A DNA stretch of 64,000 bases from Sphingopyxis sp. YR583 (lineage in GTDB: Bacteria; Pseudomonadota; Alphaproteobacteria; Sphingomonadales; Sphingomonadaceae), in NCBI RefSeq assembly GCF_900108295.1, contig NZ_FNWK01000002.1, positions 124,001 through 188,000 of the forward strand. Direction: 5' to 3'. Numbering within the stretch: the stretch's first letter is position 1; the number at the start of each line of letters is the position of its first letter. Below the pieces are notes generated by a model. That model was not told where the DNA came from. It worked only from the letters and a program-made list of their open reading frames with translations, and did not search any database. The position numbers and the translations under genes were made by a program. Of this stretch, positions 59,139-64,000 are shown piece after piece.

Positions 59139-59257
59139 CCGGACAGGTACTCATAACAAGGCAGGGCAGCAATGGCCGGTAGCGGGGATCAACTATTGAG
59201 CCACTTCATGACCGGCATCGGTCGTGAGCCGCCATGTCGACACGCTATCCGGTCTGA

Positions 59258-61621
59258 TTAATTCCGCAGCCGGTCGATAGCCTGCGCCAGCGCGACATAG
59301 AGCTTACCGATATCGGACGAGAGCAAGGTCACGCTGATCGCCGATCCGTCGCGCGCACCGATCAGCACGCGCAGCATGGCTTCGAAGTCGTGGATGAACT
59401 GGTTCACCGACGCGTGGAAGCCGTCGTCGGCCTGATAAAGCCGCAGGATTTCCTTCGCCTCGCTATTCTCGATCAGCTTGACGGCGCGGCGCGCGAATAC
59501 GCCGCGATCGCCCTTCAGATAGGCGTCCCAGGCGGTGTCGCTGACTTCGCTCGACAGGATCTTGGTCACGTCGATCGCGGTCGATTTCAGCGACTCTGTC
59601 AGCAGGCCGACCTGTTTCGCGAGCGAATCGCGATCGGACGCCGCGATCGCCTGTTCGGCTTCGCTGACGCGCTGTTCGACGCTCGCGCTGGTGTCCATGA
59701 TCGTGATCAGCTGGCGCATCAACCGGTCGGCGGCACCATTGGCAGCGGCGACCGCGCGGGCCGAAGCGTCCTCGATCGCGGTCAGTTGCGCCATGACCTC
59801 GTTCTTGAAGGCCGCGTTGATGGCGTCGGTGGCGGTTGCCTGCATCGTCTCGCGGGCGCTCGTCACCAGTTTTTCGAGCGTCAGCCGGGCCTCGTTGGCC
59901 GCAGAATCGGCGGTGGCGCGAACCTCGCCCAAGGTTGCGATCATACGCGCGCCGCCCTGTTCGGCGAATTCGTCGGCGCCGTCGCGCAGCTTGGCAAGCG
60001 CCGCCTCGGCATCGGTGAGCGCGCCATTGATCCGGTCGACAAGTTCCTGCTGGCTCGTCGCATGGCCCGCCATCTGCTCCTCATTCGCCTTGAGCGTCGA
60101 TTGCACGGCATTGACGTGCGACACCGTCGATTGCGCGACAAGTTCCGAGGCGTCGAGGAGGGGGCGCAGTTGCGACAACGCCGTCTGCGTCGTCTTGCCG
60201 TGCAGGGTGATGCGGTCGAGCGCATGCGGAAGCGTCTCGTCGAGTTCGCGGGTGACGGCATCGAGCGCGAGCAGCAGCGATTCGGCGTGGGTGATCAGCT
60301 GGTGTGCCGAAGCGTTGCCGCTCTGCACCTCTTGCATGAAGGCGGCGAGCTGCCCCTTGGTATCGTCGATCGCACGGCCGATCACGCCGGTGCTGGCGCT
60401 GACGCTGACGTCGAGAACCTCAAGCTGCTGCCCGACCTCGGCGACATGGGCGGTGATGCGCGACGCAAGGGCGTCGCTGGCGTCGGCGTGGGCGGTGAGT
60501 TGTGCGCCCATCGCATCGCCGGCATCGCGCGCGACCGCGAGCTTCGCATCCATCAGCGCGCCGGCATCGTCGACGCCTTCGCGGAACCGTCGCCAGCTTT
60601 GATCCATCCGCTCGGTTATCGTGGTGACGGTCGAGGCCATGTCGTCGCGCGCCGAAGCCGCGGTCTGCGTCATTCGCGCAAGGGCCAGGTTCTGGGCGTC
60701 GACAACCTGGGCGGACGTGGCGAGCAGGTCGGTTTCGGTTTCTTTCGTCTGTTCCTGCAGCGCGACGATGGCTTCGAGCATCGTCGCGGTCGACTCGGTG
60801 CCCGTCTGCGCGGCCTTTGCCGCTTCTTCGCCGAGAGCGGCAAGCTTGGCTTCGAGATTCGCGCCCTGTTGATGTGCGACCAGCCCGGCCTCGCGGAAAT
60901 TGACCGCAAGTCGCTGCGCGACATCGTCGATCCGCGGCAAGCCGGCGAGAAGCCCATCCATCCGCTGCAATGCGACATCGCCCGAGCGCGCGAGTTGGTC
61001 ATGCGCATTGGCGATGACCGAGGCGTTGCTAGCAAGCTTGTCGCTGCTCTCATTGAGGCGCAGGACGGTGTCGAGACCGAGTTGCTGGACGATCTTCGCC
61101 TGATCGCCCAGTTGCTTCTGCGCGTCGGCAAGATGAAGCCCGAGCGAGTGCATCGACTGGTTGAGCGCCATATTCTCTTCGCGAAGCGCGGTCGCGACGC
61201 GCGCGAAACGCGCCTGTTCGGACCGCCCAGAACGGAGCAGGATCATCCACAGCACGGCCAGCAAAGTCAGCGGCATCGCGATCGTTGCGACGAGCGTCGG
61301 CCAGGTGGACAGGGCAAGGCCGCGGGTAAATCCGTCCGTTGCTACGAACAGCGCGAACGCCATCCAGCCGATCGCAAGAAGAATGAGCGATGCAGGAGCG
61401 ATACGGTCACGCCATGCCGATGCTCCGTCGACATTTCCTGTGTCGGCGAGGTCGGGATCGACGAGGGCGGACGTGTCGAGCCAATTCTGGTCGGGCGAAG
61501 TCTCTGCTTCGGGCGTGCGCACGGTTTCGGGCGCCTCCATTGCTGCCGGCTCCGCGCTGTCCGCTTCCTGGTTCGCCGCGGAATTCCGCCACAAACCGAC
61601 GATTTTCTTTTCCCCCGTCAT
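59258..61621 (-). CDS. TipN-like coiled-coil membrane protein
   Basis: The 787-residue protein has a short acidic cytoplasmic N-terminus, two membrane helices (about 75-95 and 108-129) and then about 520 residues of almost continuous coiled coil rich in Ala, Gln, Asp and Thr, with a conserved C-terminal block (DTAWDAYLKGDRGVFARR and VTLLSSDIGKLYVALAQAI). This is the plan of the alphaproteobacterial polarity factor TipN, which marks the new pole; the C-terminal block supports the match. ATG 61621 is used. It is divergent from the HPt-like gene. The assignment is by architecture, so a different polar scaffold remains possible. Confidence 0.65.
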   Translation of the reverse strand: MTGEKKIVGLWRNSAANQEADSAEPAAMEAPETVRTPEAETSPDQNWLDTSALVDPDLADTGNVDGASAWRDRIAPASLILLAIGWMAFALFVATDGFTRGLALSTWPTLVATIAMPLTLLAVLWMILLRSGRSEQARFARVATALREENMALNQSMHSLGLHLADAQKQLGDQAKIVQQLGLDTVLRLNESSDKLASNASVIANAHDQLARSGDVALQRMDGLLAGLPRIDDVAQRLAVNFREAGLVAHQQGANLEAKLAALGEEAAKAAQTGTESTATMLEAIVALQEQTKETETDLLATSAQVVDAQNLALARMTQTAASARDDMASTVTTITERMDQSWRRFREGVDDAGALMDAKLAVARDAGDAMGAQLTAHADASDALASRITAHVAEVGQQLEVLDVSVSASTGVIGRAIDDTKGQLAAFMQEVQSGNASAHQLITHAESLLLALDAVTRELDETLPHALDRITLHGKTTQTALSQLRPLLDASELVAQSTVSHVNAVQSTLKANEEQMAGHATSQQELVDRINGALTDAEAALAKLRDGADEFAEQGGARMIATLGEVRATADSAANEARLTLEKLVTSARETMQATATDAINAAFKNEVMAQLTAIEDASARAVAAANGAADRLMRQLITIMDTSASVEQRVSEAEQAIAASDRDSLAKQVGLLTESLKSTAIDVTKILSSEVSDTAWDAYLKGDRGVFARRAVKLIENSEAKEILRLYQADDGFHASVNQFIHDFEAMLRVLIGARDGSAISVTLLSSDIGKLYVALAQAIDRLRN

Positions 61622-61689
61622 TCCGCCATCTTAGCATCAAATGGCCGCCATGAAACGGAAACTTAACTACAGGATGCCAATCCTGTGGA

Positions 61690-61986
61690 ATGTCTTTCGA
61701 CAGTGGACCCCTCGACCGATATCTCAGCGCGGCGTTCGGTGACGACCCCGTGATGGCGATGGACTTGCGCAGCGCCTTCACCGGCAGCGCGCGCGACCTG
61801 TCCGATCTGATGCGCCGATCGCGTTGCGACGCGAACTGGGAAATGGCGGCAATCCGCCTCAAAAGCCTTGCCGCAACCTTTGGTATCATCCCGCTGATCC
61901 AGCTTGCCGATGAGGCAATCGAGGGCGCGCCGGGGGATCCCGCCGTGTTGCGCCAGATCAATCAGGCGATCGACGCGATCGCCTGA
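61690..61986 (+). CDS. HPt-like protein lacking the phospho-histidine
   Basis: The 98-residue helical protein follows the pattern of histidine phosphotransfer domains (DDPVMAMDLRSAF at the start, NWEMAAIRLKSLAATFG, then LADEAIEGAPGDP). The usual AHxLKG site reads A-A-I55-R-L-K-S, so the phospho-acceptor His is replaced by Ile. It may bind receiver domains without phosphotransfer, or be a structural relic. ATG 61690 gives the full domain. It is divergent from the TipN-like gene. Confidence 0.65.
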   Translation: MSFDSGPLDRYLSAAFGDDPVMAMDLRSAFTGSARDLSDLMRRSRCDANWEMAAIRLKSLAATFGIIPLIQLADEAIEGAPGDPAVLRQINQAIDAIA

Positions 61987-62174
61987 CGGCCGCTCGGGCC
62001 GCCGGTTTGCCGACCGGCAGAACGGGTTCAATTTCCGTTCAGCCGATTCCCTCCATTGAAATATCGATACCGGCTGTCTTGCCTTGGCAACGCGACGGGT
62101 TTAGCCGCGTTAACGACGCGCGGCCGAACCTGCATGCTTGGGCGAAGGCGGCCGAGTTCAAAGGAGAGATTTCG

Positions 62175-63494
62175 ATGTTCACCCGTTTCCGCTCGATGCC
62201 CGCAACGGCGATGGCCGCCGTGCTGGGTTGCGCGCTGATGGCGACTGCGGCGCCGGCTGCTGCCCAGAAAAAGGAAAAGCCCAAAAAGGAAGAGGCTGCG
62301 AAGGGCAAGGATCTGACCGCGAGCAAGGGATTCGCTCCCGCTTTGAAAAAGATGACCGATGCGAACAAGGCCAAGGACGCGGCGACGCTACAGGCAGCTT
62401 TGGGCGAAGGTCAGGCGAGCGCGACGACGCCCGACGACAAATATCTCGTCGGATTCTATCAGCTCCAGCTTGGTATCCTGAACAAGGATCAGGCGCTTCA
62501 GGGGCTGGGGCTCGATGCGATGCTCGATTCGGGCCTGACCCCGCCTGAAAATCTGGCGGTCTACAACTTCTTCTCAGGCAATTTTGCATACTCCGCAAAG
62601 GATTATCCGAAGGCGATCAAACGCCTTGAGGCGGCGCGGGCAGCCGGATCGACCGAAGCGAATATGCCCGTCCTGCTGATGGACAGCTATTTGAGTTCGG
62701 GACAGGTCGATCAAGGCATCGCGACGGCAAAAGCGGCGATCGATGCGAGCCGCGCTGCCGGACAGCGCCCGTCGGACGAGCTGTATGTGCGTCCGATCCG
62801 GGCATTGCAGGCCGCAAAGCGGAACGACGAGATGCTGGCCCTGATGACGCTGCGTCTGCGCGACTATGGCCAGCCGCAGGTCTGGCGCCAGACCTTGTTC
62901 TCGGTCCTTCAGGTTTCGCCGCCTGCAGGAACGCCGAAGGAACAGGAATCGTTCACGCTCGATGTGATGCGCCTGATGCGTGCTGCGGGCGCGATGACGG
63001 AACGCCTCGAATATGACGAATATAGCGCGCTTGCGGCCAGCGACGGCCTGCCCGGCGAAGCGGTCGCGGTGATTCAGGAAGGCGAGCGGAAGAAGGCCTT
63101 CCCCGCAACGGATGCCAAATTGGCCGCCCGTCGCGACGACCAGAAGGCGCGTGCCGGCAACGAAGGGTCGACCATCGTGGCCTATTCGAAACAGGCTTCG
63201 ACGCTCGCCAATCCCAAGACGGCAGGCGCGACCGCCGATGCGCTTGTCGGTTATGGGCATTATACCGATGCGATTCCGCTCTATCAGGCCGCGGCCAAGG
63301 GCGCTGCCGACAAGGATATGTGGACGTACCGCCTCGGCGTTGCGCAGGCCTTGTCGGGTGACAATGCGGCGGCGAAGGCGAGCTTCGGTCAGGTGACGGG
63401 TACGCGCAAGCGGCTGGCCGACCTGTGGGTGGTCAAGCTCGATACACCCGCGTCGGCTCCGGCGGCCGCCCCGGCCGCTCCCGCGACCAACTGA
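62175..63494 (+). CDS. Exported repeat (TPR-like) protein
   Basis: The 439-residue protein has a signal peptide (residues about 1-30, ending APAAAQ), a lysine-rich segment (KKEKPKKEEAAKGKD), then helical pairs with a TPR-like rhythm (DYPKAIKRLEAARAAG, GHYTDAIPLYQAAAKGA) and a Pro/Ala-rich end. It is likely a periplasmic scaffold; no enzyme motif is seen. ATG 62175 has AAGGAG eight bases upstream, which decides it over the longer open frame. A strong terminator follows. Confidence 0.75.
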   Translation: MFTRFRSMPATAMAAVLGCALMATAAPAAAQKKEKPKKEEAAKGKDLTASKGFAPALKKMTDANKAKDAATLQAALGEGQASATTPDDKYLVGFYQLQLGILNKDQALQGLGLDAMLDSGLTPPENLAVYNFFSGNFAYSAKDYPKAIKRLEAARAAGSTEANMPVLLMDSYLSSGQVDQGIATAKAAIDASRAAGQRPSDELYVRPIRALQAAKRNDEMLALMTLRLRDYGQPQVWRQTLFSVLQVSPPAGTPKEQESFTLDVMRLMRAAGAMTERLEYDEYSALAASDGLPGEAVAVIQEGERKKAFPATDAKLAARRDDQKARAGNEGSTIVAYSKQASTLANPKTAGATADALVGYGHYTDAIPLYQAAAKGAADKDMWTYRLGVAQALSGDNAAAKASFGQVTGTRKRLADLWVVKLDTPASAPAAAPAAPATN

Positions 63495-63512
63495 TCGCGC
63501 GGATCGCAAACG

Positions 63513-63550
63513 AAAAAGGGCGCCATCCCGCGAGGGGTGGCGCCCTTTTC
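63513..63550. terminator. Intrinsic terminator between convergent genes
   Basis: AAAAGGGCGCCA and TGGCGCCCTTTT (63514-63525 and 63538-63549) form a 12-base-pair stem with a 12-base loop and T-runs on both strands. It can end both the repeat-protein gene and the Lrp-type gene. Confidence 0.88.
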
Positions 63551-63568
63551 TATGTCCGTCCCAAATTC

Positions 63569-64000
63569 TCAGAGTTCGACTGGAATTCCGGCCAATTGCT
63601 TTGCGGTCCGGATCGTCAGCGACGTCTTCACGCTCGTGACGTTGGGCGCCGATGTCAGATGTGCGGTGAGGAAGGACTGAAAGCTCTGCAAATCGCGCGC
63701 GACGACCTTGAGCAAAAAGTCGATCTCGCCGTTCAGCATGTAGCATTCGCGCACTTCGGCCAGCCCGCCGACATAGTCCTCGAACGCCTTCAAATCCGAT
63801 TCGGCCTGACTGCGCAGGCTGACCATCGCAAAGACGGTAATGCCATAGCCGAGCTTCGATGCGTCGAGGTCAGCGTGATAAGACCGGATCACCCCCGATT
63901 CTTCGAGCGCGCGGACTCGGCGGAGGCATGGAGGAGCCGTCAGTCCCACCATCTGTGCCAGTTCGACATTCGTCATCCGCCCGTTTTTTTGCAGCTCGCC
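63569..64000 (-). CDS. Lrp/AsnC-family regulator (5' end outside the window)
   Basis: The visible 143 residues end at TGA 63569 and continue past base 64000; the frame reads GELQKNGRM, then TNVELAQMVGLTAPPCLRRVRAL, the helix-turn-helix of Lrp-type regulators, and a C-terminal RAM/AsnC effector domain (GITVFAMVSL, LNGEIDFLLKVVARD). The ATG at 63976 is internal. These proteins sense amino acids and regulate amino-acid or alanine/leucine metabolism genes. The ligand is unknown. Confidence 0.85.
   Translation of the reverse strand, partial: GELQKNGRMTNVELAQMVGLTAPPCLRRVRALEESGVIRSYHADLDASKLGYGITVFAMVSLRSQAESDLKAFEDYVGGLAEVRECYMLNGEIDFLLKVVARDLQSFQSFLTAHLTSAPNVTSVKTSLTIRTAKQLAGIPVEL

Overview
The window is about 64 kb of GC-rich, gene-dense chromosome from an alphaproteobacterium. 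The cell-cycle regulator CpdR, an alphaproteobacterial nuo operon running into birA-coaX-rnj, DUF2842 and DUF1467 proteins, a branched-chain 2-oxoacid dehydrogenase operon and iron-regulated TonB receptors point to Sphingomonadales, most likely Sphingopyxis or a close relative. That placement rests on protein resemblance and gene order, not on a marker gene. I saw no insertion sequence, prophage, CRISPR array or replication origin.

Layout. 1-288: tail of a DUF885 protein. 343-7453: iron region. A palindrome precedes a plus-strand set (PepSY membrane protein, DUF2271 protein with an SGAT flavinylation motif, DUF4198 protein, ApbE flavin transferase). Facing it on the minus strand are a TonB-type protein, a siderophore receptor with its own palindrome, and a PiuC-like hydroxylase. 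7500-12735: hydrolase, reductase, tRNA-Val, cpdR, N-formylglutamate amidohydrolase, tRNA-Pro, RadC-like protein and thyA. 12830-16438: branched-chain 2-oxoacid dehydrogenase E1alpha, E1beta and E2. 16507-24293: a four-gene minus-strand operon of exported DUF11-type proteins ending in a 1,695-residue protein that combines Ig-like modules with a predicted outer-membrane barrel. 24489-27572: AI-2E-type transporter, tRNA-Asp, DUF2842 protein, 5-formyl-THF cyclo-ligase, a probable 6S RNA, zapA and a small coiled-coil gene. 27740-32934: tkt, gap, pgk and class I fba. 32939-39418: methyltransferase, lipoprotein, thiE, OPT transporter, efp, suhB, and a YbjN-like pair of which one copy is broken. 39643-57998: complete nuoA-N with three extra small genes, then birA, coaX and rnj. 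58014-64000: DUF1467 protein, an isolated HEAT-repeat gene, a TipN-like coiled-coil membrane protein, a histidine-less HPt-like protein, an exported repeat protein and the body of an Lrp/AsnC regulator.

How the parts work together. The iron region combines siderophore uptake (receptor, TonB, PiuC-like enzyme) with an extracytoplasmic flavin electron-transfer set (ApbE modifying the DUF2271 protein, fed by the PepSY membrane protein). Central carbon genes (tkt-gap-pgk-fba) and branched-chain 2-oxoacid oxidation supply NADH to complex I. The nuo genes are linked by 4-base or 1-base stop/start overlaps, indicating tight translational coupling.

The best candidates for something undescribed are the DUF11/barrel operon, which has a CtrA-like box upstream; two tiny single-helix proteins sharing an NGW motif inside the nuo operon; and a Fur-type flavinylation cluster. 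apbE and birA both appear to start at CTG codons overlapping the upstream stop, which would make ATG-based annotation truncate essential motifs.
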